Positions 1 to 10,190 of a stretch of DNA of 64,000 bases are shown piece by piece (the stretch's first letter is position 1; every line of letters starts with the position of its first letter). Position numbers and translations under genes: made by a program. A model generated the notes under the pieces. It was not told the origin of the DNA. It was given only the letters and a program-made list of their open reading frames with translations, and ran no database searches. Origin of the DNA: Rhipidocladum racemiflorum (lineage: Eukaryota > Streptophyta > Magnoliopsida > Poales > Poaceae); NCBI GenBank assembly GCA_036346355.1, contig CM070572.1, positions 42,817,944-42,881,943 on the forward strand, read 5' to 3'.

Positions 1-782
1 TTCTTTTTATAAATCTAGTTTTTTTTTAAAAAAAAAAATAGAGGTACAAAATGTTACAGGGAATGTTACAGCTTTTAGGCCGCTGGCGAGCATGATGAAC
101 TCGGTATGGTTACTATTGCGTATCAGGATCATGGTAGGAATCTAGCCCGCCAGGCATGTGGCCAAGGCTAAGAGAGTGCGGCAGTAAAACGGACTTAGCA
201 TTGCTATCGCGATCGGTCGGGGCATAAAAAGCTATCGAGTTTCTTGGGTGTAATGACTTTCGCGGTTAGAGAGGAGACCAGTTCTACAAAATTATTGATT
301 AGATTTGAAGAAAAAAAAATGCGAATCCCGCTGGCTGCTGTGTGGTTTCAGTGGGGCCAGTGGGCAAGGTTGGAAGCATACAGGCCAGGCAAAGGGATAC
401 TCTCTCGAGTTGAGGCTCTCGTGTGTTTGTTGCTTTGTCCCAACAAACAGAACGGGAGTGGGATGAGTTTGTCTGATTTTCTTTGGGTTGTAGGCTTGTC
501 TGCTTGGAAATGCTTGCATAGTGCTCCGTTCACAACACAGGCATATGTATAATAATAAAAATACAACAACCACGATATTTTAGTTACGTCTTTGTTTTAA
601 GGATAAAAAGTCCCTTAATAATTTAAAAAAATTAAAAATTCTCATATTAATTGAAAGCAAAGAAGAAGGATCTTCACCACGTGTTTTTTTATGATGTCAG
701 ATTATAACGTTGCAGATTAATCGTATATAGATATTATAGTTATATAACAAATACAATTGTATTTTAATAATAGGAAGTGGAG
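1..782. other. Gene-free AT-rich sequence
   Basis: No reading frame with recognisable protein content, no splice-consistent exons and no terminal repeats are visible. The open frames near 244-573 lie on both strands at once and have no domain signature. The stretch ends at a MITE beginning at 783. Confidence 0.5.
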
Positions 783-925
783 GAGCAATGCTTCTATGGT
801 TTCCCTCCCAATATAAGTTGCACAAATCTTAAAACAAACGAAGGAGTAAGTAATCACCATCTACTTTTTATTCATGCTTTGATATTTATACAACTTTAAA
901 AAAGAAAAGCATAGAGACGCCTCTC
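783..925 (-). mobile_element. 143-bp MITE, family A copy 1
   Basis: One end reads gagcaatgcttctatgg and the other, inverted, gagaggcgtctctatgc. This is the same terminal inverted repeat seen in three other copies here (3679-3821, 4525-4665, 49606-49748). The copy is exactly 143 bp, like two of the others, and lies in reverse orientation. Its flanks do not form a convincing target duplication, so it is probably the oldest copy. The 9-bp duplication of the sister copies points to a Mutator-like origin. Confidence 0.65.
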
Positions 926-2530
926 AAAGCAAAGCTGTTTATGAAAAAAAATAACTATATCATAATAATATAATATAATTGTGCGGATAAATCTACGAGT
1001 TATTCACGGACAGAAGAAAGTGTTGGACCAATCCAATGCAATTAATTGTTCATGGAGTCATTGAGCGTGGTACATGTTAAAATCCCTCACATTCTGCAAA
1101 ATGAAAGAGAGAAAAAAAAAAAAACTCTGAGGAATCCTGCGTAGGAGGAACAGCATCTAGGAGTAAAATTGTCAAAGCTTTTTGAATGCGCCGCCTGGCA
1201 CATTCAGGAGAAGGAACATGCGGAACTGCGGTGCTTGCCCTCAAACAGGCAAGGAATCTTGGACCCAAAGAAAGAAAGAAACCCCAGCGCGGTTCAGATT
1301 CAGTCGAATCATCATCGCAAGAACATGGGTAGGACGAAACAAAATGACAAGCATGCAACCAAGAGCTCAAGACCTTTTAGAGGAGTTCTTCGTGTCTTTG
1401 GCAATTATTAGACACACTATATAGATTTTTTTTTTTTGTAAATATGATCTCTGTAGGAACTAATTTGTGAAACTAGCATCGTTTCTAACTGCAAAAGCAA
1501 CGACAGATAACACGTGTCACCTGCCCCTCTTTCCATACTACCACACCTCACGAACGCCACTGCGGTGTACCCGAGCTCGGTAGAGACACACCCCTTCCTC
1601 TGCAGGCGTACTACGATTGATTAATTAGGTGACTAAGTGATTAATCAGTAGGATGTGCTCGCAAATTCCTACCGATGAATGGGAGCTCGGAGGAGGCTAC
1701 GGGCCTCGCTCTGCCACGTTGGTTGCCCGACCTGCCGCGAAGGAGGCTCCTTTCGCGTTGTCAGCATCTTGCTACGGTACAAAAGCGTGGCAGGCGATAC
1801 GTGTTGCCTATCGCTGCTTTTACGGTCGATGACACAACTAATTTTATAAATTTATTCGCAGGGGACCATATTTAAAAGAAAAATATGTCCCGGGCCAAAA
1901 ATTGCTTTGCTTCTTCTCATAGAGTACATAATAATATGATGTACTAGTCTAGTAGTAGGAGTAGTACATTTCTATCGGCTATCCAGCACAAGCGTTTCAG
2001 TATCCTGCAGATGTAGTACATGATTTGGGCCACATCTCACATCGGCAAGGCCCTAGCTAAGCAATCGTGGCCCATGCCAATCCGATCTGCTGCCTCCAAT
2101 GGACAGAAGCATTGGTCGCACGAGCCAATCTAAACTGCTGGAACGTTAGCTTTGGAAGTTGGAACAGGCTCTAGGTGCAGCAAATTGATCCTAAAGAAAA
2201 CGCTAGGTGCATAATTCAGTGAACACTTCTTCTCTTCAGCTAATGAGTTGTTTTAGCCGTAGCTGGTGAATTGCTCGTAAGGTACCGCCCATCCATTTCT
2301 CCTCTGATGACCTCCATCTGCTTTGCACAGCATCTAGATTCGTGTAAAAATTTCTTCTACACAAACATGCTCCACATCGAAGGTCGGCGACAAAATGCAG
2401 TAGCTAGATTGGAGAGGCGAACTAAGGAGAGAAAACGTCGTAAACATGGCGAGGAAACAGGGAGGCCAGGTTTGGTAGCGGCAGCGCTGGTGTTTCCTTT
2501 GTTGTGCAAGCAAAGATGCAACCAATGCCG
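926..2530. other. Intergenic, no gene recognised
   Basis: Mixed-composition sequence with short overlapping open frames on both strands (for example near 1077-1424 and 2271-2622). None shows a conserved domain, a plausible Kozak start with codon bias, or exon structure. I see no terminal repeats. Confidence 0.45.
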
Positions 2531-2590
2531 GACAAGCGAGACCATCTAGTACTTCCAAGCTCCAACTCAAAGTCCGCTAATTGAACATCC

Positions 2591-2716
2591 CAAGCAACTC
2601 GAGTAGTACTCGCTCCGGTCACGAATAGTCGTCGTTCTCTCTCTCTCTCTCTCTCTCATCCAAGCAACTCGAGTAGTACTCGCTCCGGTCACGAATAGTC
2701 GTTCTCTCTCTCTCTA
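2591..2716. repeat. 70-bp tandem duplication with CT microsatellite
   Basis: The string beginning caagcaactcgagtagtact occurs at 2591 and again at 2661. Each copy runs into a (CT)n tract (2634-2656 and 2703-2715). A diverged third version is near 3900. Copy number change by slippage or unequal exchange at the CT tract is the likely cause. Confidence 0.85.
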
Positions 2717-2758
2717 TTTATATATACACACATATATACATATATATTACAATTATCT

Positions 2759-3148
2759 GGGACACTATGGTGCATGGGCACCATGATCCAAAATTGGTAT
2801 TTTTCATATGTATTTGCATGCGAAAAATTTTAAAATTTTTAGGATGTTGAGTTCAACCAGTTTACTAACTAGTTCAAACAAGTTTGAACTGAAATTCAAA
2901 CAAAAGTTTTCTTTTTTGATGGTAGTTTGATTGTAGGTATGTGTTGATTATATATATAAATCAGCAAAGTATGTAATCTAAATTCATTCAAATCTTCAAA
3001 TTCGAGTATATTTTTTTAAAGGTATGTGTTTTATTTGAATTTTTATAGAAGGGTATATACCCTAAAACTGAAAGTTTTGAAAAATATATCCGAATTTGAC
3101 TTGAATTAACGCATTTAAAATCATGGTGTCCAGACACCATGGTATCCC
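2759..3148. mobile_element. MITE nested in duplication copy 1
   Basis: Imperfect terminal inverted repeats of about 29 bp: the left end starts gggacactatggtgc and the right end, inverted, gggataccatggtgtc. The interior is AT-rich and non-coding. The second copy of the surrounding duplication lacks this piece, which supports an insertion. I could not define the target duplication, so the superfamily is open. Confidence 0.6.
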
Positions 3149-3678
3149 ATTCCGCCATCCTATATATAGATGTAATTAAACTTTCAAAACTTTGACTTTC
3201 AATGTCTTTTTAAATATTTAAATTGGATATATGAAAATCGTATGGGTAGATTTATCTAGAAAAGTACTTTCATAATATTATAATTTTATTAGATTTTATA
3301 AATATATTATAATAAAAATTAGATTTTAAAGACCATGTTAATATCCGACATCTATTCATGACGGGAGAGAGTATACATCAATCTCATTATTGATATGACT
3401 AGAACTAATTATCCCAGTAGTACAAGTTATTGCTCTATCATTGCATTTTCCCCGTTGCCTTTAATCTATATATATACTAATCTATTATCGGTGCTCGAGC
3501 TACAGTATTATTTTAAATACCATTTTTTTTAAAAAGCATTATTTTTCTAAAAAAAGATTTATGCAATACTTTTACTTTTGAAAAAATAATTCCTTTTACA
3601 AAATAGTTTCTTTATTTACCTTTTTAAATCTTTTTTAGGCAGTTTTTCAAAAAAAAAATCTTTCTCTGTTAAAATTTT

Positions 3679-3821
3679 GAGAGGTGCTTCTATGCTTTTC
3701 TTTTTAAAAGTTACGCGAATATCAAAGCATAAATAAAAAGTAGATGGTGATTGCTTATCACTTCACTAGTTTCAAAATTTATACAATTTGTATTAGGAAG
3801 AAAAGCATAAAAACAATGCTC
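3679..3821 (+). mobile_element. 143-bp MITE, family A copy 2
   Basis: Terminal inverted repeat starting gaga(g)gtgcttctatgc, inner symmetric motif near gttgcacaa, and a perfect 9-bp target duplication taaaatttt at 3670-3678 and 3822-3830. A 9-bp duplication is characteristic of Mutator-like elements. Non-coding. Confidence 0.8.
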
Positions 3822-4524
3822 TAAAATTTTCCAATGATAGACAAGCGAGACCATCTAATACTTCCAAGCTCCAACTCAAGTCCGCTAATTCAACATCCCA
3901 AACAACTCGAGTACTACTCCTCTCGTCACGAATAATCATCGTTTTATATACAGGTGTAGTTAAACTTTCAAAACTTTGACTATCAGTTTCTTTTTAAATA
4001 TTTAAATTGGATACATGAAAATCGTATGTGTAGATTTATCTAGAAAAGTACTTTTCTAATATTATAATTTTATTAAATTTTATAAATATATTATAACAAA
4101 AATTAGTAGTCAAAATTATATTTTAAAGACCACGTTAATATCTGACATCTATTCATGATGGGAAAGAGTATATATCAATCATCATTATTGATATGACTAG
4201 AACAAATTATCCCAGTAGTACAAGTTATTGCTCTATCATTGTATTTTCCCCGTTGCCTTTAATCCATATATACTATCTATTATCGACGTACGTATTGGCC
4301 TGACATCGTGGTGCTCGAGCACCATAGAAACTACAGTGTTCGAGCTATATTATTTTTTAAAATACCATTTTTTTAAAAAAAATCATTTTTTCTATACAAG
4401 ATTTATGCAGTACTTTTACTTCTGAAAAGAATCATTCCTTTTACAAAATAGTTTCTTTTTTACCTTTTTAAATCTTATTTACGGCAGTTTTTTTTAAAAA
4501 TAATTCTTTCTCTGTTAAAATTTT

Positions 4525-4665
4525 GAGAGATGTTTATATGTTTTTCCTTTTAAAAGTTGCACAAATATTAAAGCATAAATGAAAGGTAGATGGTGATTTA
4601 TCTCTTCATTTGTTTTTAAGATTTGTGCAATTTATATTAGGAAGAAAAGTATAGAAACACCGCTC
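4525..4665 (+). mobile_element. 141-bp MITE, family A copy 3
   Basis: Same ends and layout as the copy at 3679. The flanks taaaatttt (4516-4524) and tgaaatttt (4666-4674) differ at one base. Because the flanks match those of copy 2, this copy most likely arose by the segmental duplication rather than by a separate insertion. Confidence 0.75.
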
Positions 4666-4674
4666 TGAAATTTT

Positions 4675-6846
4675 TGCCTATCTCAATGCTTTCTTCCGCC
4701 CGCAGCAACACGCAGCCCGTGAAGAACCTAGTTTCTATTGACTCTTGTCCTCCGCACGCCACACGTGTTCTGTTTTTTCCGTTTTAACCGGGGAAGCAAG
4801 CGGCTTGAAAACGAAGAAAAGGAGGGCTAAATTTAAACCAAATGGTAGATTTGTTCTGATTTTTAGTGGAAGACATATTCGGAATCCAAACACATGCAGT
4901 GCAATGGTATTTGCATGGATATTGCATTGATTCAAAGGTAAACTGGAGGGTATCTTGGTAGCCAAACTGCAAAGATCGATTTGCATCATGAGTTTGGTGT
5001 GAACAAGTACATATATAGCTTCTCGGCGAATAAACCCAAGTAGCCTAGCAAGCAACGTTAAGAACCATGCATGATCTATTATTATTCCTTTCGATCATCT
5101 CGAACGACTGAGAATTATTGCCCGCTCGGTACCTTAGGCTGAACCCAAGGATGCCCTGGAAAACTAGGTCTCTACAAACCCTGAACAGTGCAGCCTGTAT
5201 TTGATTTGGGCCTTTATATTGGATCGATTTCTAACCATGGCCTGAACTCTCTTTCGCACATAGCACACGTGAGAACGGCCTCTACATATAAGGATGAACC
5301 CTCCAAATTTCTTTGATAGAGCAAGACATAAGACGCCTGGGATGATTCTGGCCTGGATAGGCCCCTAAATATCTAAAGAGACCGTTTTCCAGGTCATCCT
5401 TGGAGAGAGCCTTAAACCGCCATAACACGCCTCTTCCTAGCTACACACATAGCATTTTCATCAATTAATACCCTCTCCATCGAATACTTGGAACATAAGT
5501 CCACCTGCAAGCCAATCTGAATCTCAGCAGGAGGAGGAGGAGGAGGCGGTTGCTCGCTGTCGTCTTCCAATCACACACATGTACACCTGATTTCCCTCTC
5601 ACGTCTCCCGGCAGCAAGATAATTAAACAGGCTCCAATCATGCATCCTACATGATTAATTCCAGGGGTTGCGCGTGTCCTCAGCGATACGATTGCGCATT
5701 AATTAACAACTAGCAACGTGGCCCGCGTACGGCAGTGCGTCGTCTTTAAAACATATTTAAATAAGTTGGTGATACATATGTGATTTCGTTTTTCAAAAAA
5801 TAGATGTTGCAAAACTACATTTATGGTATTATGGTCTTATATATGGTATTATATGAGAGAACATTGTCTCCCAATACTTTTTATACGTGACCAAGACTTT
5901 TTCCCTATATACTTGCATAAAAAATAGTTCAAAGCATAACGTAATATTTTTTATTTATATCATCGTCTCATGACTTCATTATTACAATGTTTGTCTCTTT
6001 CTTTCAATACTTATTTAAGTGCACATCATATTACAAATATAGTCATAATATGTTCTTTCTTTTTTGAGAATTTTTAGTATATTCTATATTTACTTAGCGA
6101 GGTCAAAAACATGTCATAGGCTTTTATTATATAATAGTTAATTAATTAATATATATATATATATATATACACAAATCAAATACCATATTTATTTTTATCT
6201 TAAATCATAATATTTTTGAAATTTTAATTCTAAATAAAACCAAAATTCATATTTTTCACTTAGTGCGGGTTAAAAAAAAACAACTAGTTTTGTTTATTCT
6301 TTTATTGTTATTTTTACTTTTATTCAATTTTGAATTTCAGGTTTTAATTTAGATTTTGTATAAAAATAAAAAAAAATTACTTTTATTCCAAATTTATGTT
6401 AATTTTTATTGTTTAGAATTCGTATGCAAATCCAACTGTTTTTTTTTACCGAATTTAAGCAATGTGCATGTCTTAATTTGGAATTCGTATGAAATTAAAA
6501 TGGCTATTTTATTTTTTTTATTGTACTCGTTGTAGGCTTTTTCTTCTAATCTAAGCCGTTAATTTCTTATTATTTTTTTATTTAATTTTGAACATTAGTT
6601 TTAGGTTAGCATTAGTATACAAATCCAGCTGATAATTGTTATCTAATTTTTATTTTGAATTTTAACTTTGTACAGGTTTTAGTTTGGAGTTCGTTTAGTA
6701 ATCAAAAGGCTAATTTCTTTTTATTGTTTATTCCAAATTTATGTTATTTGTTATTGAATTGGCATGGACTCTTTTTTTTTAATCTAACTTGTTATAACTC
6801 GAGTCTGCTATTTACACGGTTAGATATTTTTCTTTAAATAATAACA
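4675..6846. other. Intergenic, AT-rich; AT microsatellite
   Basis: No gene recognised. From about 5700 the sequence is very AT-rich, with a (TA)n run at about 6148-6170. The open frames at 4735-5055 lie on opposite strands and show no domain. A purine run (gaggagg repeats) sits near 5530-5547. Confidence 0.45.
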
Positions 6847-6854
6847 TCCAATAA

Positions 6855-7130
6855 CAGTGGCGGAACTAGAAAATTTTTGTTGGGGGTGCACACTTCACAT
6901 GTACAACTCTGTAGTTTTTTTACAATTATTCGTAACATCTTAAATACAACACATATTTAAAATTTGCTAAAAACATAATGTAAATAGTTCTAATGTTAAA
7001 ATCCCGAACTATCAAAATCAGAACCAATTCAATAAACAAATTTAGCCCATCAAATAGGTGATCTTATACTCCTTTTCAAAATTTTGGGGGTGCCAGGGCA
7101 TACCCGACACCCCCCATGGTATCATCCTTG
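6855..7130 (+). mobile_element. hAT-like MITE (cagtggcgga ends)
   Basis: Starts cagtggcggaactag and ends atcatccttg. It is flanked by an exact 8-bp duplication tccaataa at 6847-6854 and 7131-7138; 8 bp is the hAT signature length. The interior (thymine-rich, then ggggtgccagggcatac) is non-coding. A related, 3'-decayed copy lies at 59012-59265. Confidence 0.7.
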
Positions 7131-7138
7131 TCCAATAA

Positions 7139-7570
7139 CTACTATAGTTCAACTTAGTTAAGGCCCACCAGATTAAGGATTAGATGTGTGTGTTTTTTTG
7201 CGAAAATTTTTAGCTTATTTCTCTTTTTTCTTAACAATTGTACATAAATTTTTAATTAGAATCCATCAGATTAAGGACTAGATATTTTGCTTTTGTTTTG
7301 TAAAATTTCTATTTTATCTATCTTTTTTTAATAACTCTATATGAGCTTTTAATATATAATAGATTATATTATTCATGTTTAAACAACTTGTATTGAAAGG
7401 GTGATGTATAGAAATACTACTCTTATTTTTTTTAAAAAAAAAAGAAAAGTATAGGCCTATTACGTGGCTACGATTGATCCGGACCACCAATCCTTGATCC
7501 AACGGCTTCCACGAGCGCGCGACACGACCGCCTCCACCGCTCTCCATAACCTTCCATGCCATCCCTCCGC
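7139..7570. other. Upstream sequence of the DUF7722-type gene
   Basis: AT-rich up to about 7445, then GC-richer into the promoter. Two similar stretches (cagattaaggattagat at 7174 and cagattaaggactagat at 7267) form a diverged direct repeat. No coding content. Confidence 0.4.
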
Positions 7571-7578
7571 TATAAATA
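7571..7578 (+). promoter_or_regulatory. TATA box
   Basis: tataaata lies 110 bp before the chosen start codon at 7688, so transcription should begin near 7600. This rules out the upstream ATG at 7556 as the start, although it is in frame. Confidence 0.75.
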
Positions 7579-7687
7579 CCCCTACACCCGCGAACAACCT
7601 CTTGCAACCATAAACAAGGTACACCAAGAACATAATTTCATAGATATACAAACCTTCAAGCTAGCGTGCAGCAGCCTAAGCGATACC

Positions 7688-7972
7688 ATGGGCTCCCTGG
7701 GTCCTAGCGTGGTGAGCCTGCAGCCCAAGGCAAGCAGCAAGCCTGTGGGTGCAGCTGGCCATGAGCAGCAGCAGATCAAGGACAAGTGCGGCGGCGGCGG
7801 CGGCTTCCAGATGCCGCTGCACTACCCGCGGTACAAGAAGGCGGACTACGAGGCGATGCCGGAGTGGCGCGTCGACTGCCTGCTCCGGGAGTACGGCCTC
7901 CCCGTCGCCGGCGACGTCGAGGCCAAGAGGAGGTTCGCCATGGGCGCCTTCCTCTGGCCTGACCAGTATTAG
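7688..7972 (+). CDS. Small plant-specific protein, DUF7722-type
   Basis: Intronless frame of 94 residues. The start is the ATG at 7688 (gataccATGGgc, a strong plant context) because the in-frame ATG at 7556 precedes the TATA box. The N-terminal 40 residues are low complexity (Ser/Lys/Gln rich, then a run of five Gly). The C-terminal part, about residues 41-94, is the conserved unit: FQMPLHYPRYKK, then MPEWRVDCLLREYGLP, then RRFAMGAFLWPDQY at the end. From memory this matches a family of short plant proteins catalogued as DUF7722. No molecular function is known to me. There is no signal peptide or membrane segment, so it is probably cytosolic or nuclear. High GC and third-position G/C bias fit a real grass gene. 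The family name is recalled, not searched. Confidence 0.85.
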   Translation: MGSLGPSVVSLQPKASSKPVGAAGHEQQQIKDKCGGGGGFQMPLHYPRYKKADYEAMPEWRVDCLLREYGLPVAGDVEAKRRFAMGAFLWPDQY

Positions 7973-8417
7973 CTATGCTCTACTACCAGCTACTTTAATT
8001 TCCTCCCAGCCTCCCTCCGATGCCCTGGCCGTTGCAGTTCGATCAACTCGCATGAATTTACATGTGGATGTGTGCATCCCTCGACTCTTCCCCTTAAATT
8101 CACCCGGTGAATTTCGAGCCGACAGAGCCGTCCATTCTGCATCCAACGTCCTGAGATGCTCAAGCTTGTTACGTAAAAAGTTTCAAGTTGGAGAATAAAA
8201 AGCTTGGATCATGAGCATTGGTCTCTGATTTCTAAATCGATAGTGAGTATAGGCAGAACCTAACCTGATGGATGGATTTAATAGGAAGTCGAGCGTGATC
8301 CTTTGTTGATCTAGCAATCATACGAGTATGGGTGTATCTGTGTCTGGAGTTTGTGCCATCTAAATAGTACTAGTAGCGGGCTGATCCGCGTGTTGTAATA
8401 TAAATAAGAGAATGGCT

Positions 8418-8581
8418 AGGTAACACTCGAGTGTTTTTTTGATTTGTGAGCACTCAACTTGGGGACCTATAAAGAGGAGGGTGGTGGGGAGAGATGGCAA
8501 ATTCAATGCATGGATGGATCTAGATCCAACGGCTACAAATTTGAGTGCTCACAACCAAAAAAACACTCAGGTGCTCCCTAG
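8418..8581. mobile_element. 164-bp MITE downstream of the DUF7722-type gene
   Basis: About 42-bp imperfect terminal inverted repeats: the left arm reads ctaggtaacactcgagtg then a T run and gtgagcactcaa; the right arm inverted reads ctagggagcacctgagtg with the same continuation. The middle is non-coding. No clear target duplication was found. Confidence 0.65.
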
Positions 8582-10190
8582 ACACCCCCTATAAATAATT
8601 ACTGTTCTTCTTGTGTTTAGCTATAGAAATGTGGGAGACGGTGTCGTTGCAGTACAAGTTTGTGGATCGTGAGTGCTAATTGTCATTCTATTTGTGGTGC
8701 CTTATGTGTAAAAACCTGCATTTGTGAAGCTTAATCTTCGCCCCGGTTTTGCTTGCCCAGAGGAAATCAATTATGCAATGTTCCATGTGGCTTGGTGCAA
8801 GAGCAAACCATCCGAGCCTCCTTAAATTCGTAGCCATTTTTGGATTCGATAGAAATCTTGTGGGAATTGCATCGATTCCTACGAAAATCCTATAAAATTC
8901 CTATCAGGGAATTGGCGGTTTCCCCATCCCTGTTATTGTTTTTGTGTTCTTTTCCACAGGCTTAAGAATGTTCGCAATTTTGACATTCCCATTACTGCCA
9001 TCCTTGCTGTTTTTGGTTTTGATTTGCCTTTTCTAGCCTTTCCCATTTCTGCTTCTGTACCAAGGCTTTGTCCTGTAAGCTACAATTGAAGAATCCAAAT
9101 CCAGTGACTCCTATTCTGTATTGTTTCCAAGAAGACAAAGCCCTGCCTGGTTCGGAATGTTCCTGTGACATCCGGATGGTAGCAAACGCCAGAGATCGGA
9201 GAACAGTTGTTTTATTTATTAAACAAATTAGGCCAAATCTAGTGTATCATGGGTAAGCTAATGGTCTTTCTTAAAGGAAAACAAAATGGAGAAGTTTTCC
9301 GCAATCAGAATCTATCATCTATATAGAATCAGAATCTATGTGGAACCTGATCATACCCGCTGATTCTCGCCGGCCCGGAACCTCCTCGTGTAGCCGGCCC
9401 GATTTTCTCTCGTAATTCAAAATCTCACAATCACAAACTGCCCCGAAGGGAACCATAATTGTGAAATCTTGTTTCAGATGGCGTGTATCAGTGTGGCCGC
9501 ATTCATCTTTCCTTTCTTATGATGATCAGGTGTGATCTCAGATCAGAACAACATGTCTATCCATCTCATCGTTTCAGTAGCAGTGCATTATTGCCAGGCC
9601 AATTATTCGCAGGCATTATTGGCAGAGCCAGAGCCAAATATGATAAATGAATAGAACCTTCTCTTCATCACTGTTGCTGAATCAATTATTTCAGCAGTGC
9701 GCATTATCCAGTTGTTTTGCTGTTCTTTGGCCTGTTTCACTGAAGCTTCTGGAATCAAACTGGTACATTTGCATCTGAAATGATAACTGAGATGACGCTG
9801 CTATGCATAATGCCTGCAAGGGGAGATGTGCATCTGGGATAATTGTGATGCTTGGTTGATCTTGAATTCTTGATGTACATCTGAAATAATGTTCCAAAGA
9901 TGCGTTGACAGGAACCTCCAACATAATTCTGCATTCATATTTGGAGACCACCACAGATCTTCAATACAAGACCTAAAATTCACAATTAAACACCTATCAC
10001 GATACACTTCTCCTTTTTATTTATCACACACAGGGGTGGATATTACAAAGCACACACACACCCACTATAACACAATACTGCTCATATAAATCATAAGACA
10101 ACAGTTCACACAATCACACTATAGCTTTCACACCAGAGGACAGGAACAGAAGATACATGCCAGAAGAAATGAATCATATCACAATTGGCA
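8582..10190. other. Intergenic between convergent genes
   Basis: This holds the 3' side of the plus-strand gene ending at 7972 and, to the right, the probable 3' untranslated region of the minus-strand gene ending at 10191. A CA-rich run lies near 10051-10062. No further coding sequence is recognised. Confidence 0.45.

Larger units (their letters stand above)
2531..4674. repeat. Diverged tandem segmental duplication
   Basis: The block starting at 2531 (gacaagcgagaccatcta) recurs at about 3841. The order of recognisable pieces is then repeated: the Stowaway-like part (3170-3370 versus 3955-4170), the stretch ending in 'gttgcctttaat', the poly-T rich part and the family A MITE (3679 versus 4525). 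Copy 1 is longer because it carries the 70-bp tandem repeat and an extra MITE at 2759-3148. The outer ends of the AT-rich core resemble Stowaway termini (cggtcacgaatagtcgt against attcatgacgggagag). The simplest reading is a local duplication of a MITE cluster followed by divergence and a new insertion. Confidence 0.7.

Noticed and set aside
7556..7687. N-terminal extension of the DUF7722-type protein from ATG 7556
   Set aside because: That ATG lies upstream of the TATA box at 7571, so it would not be in the mRNA.
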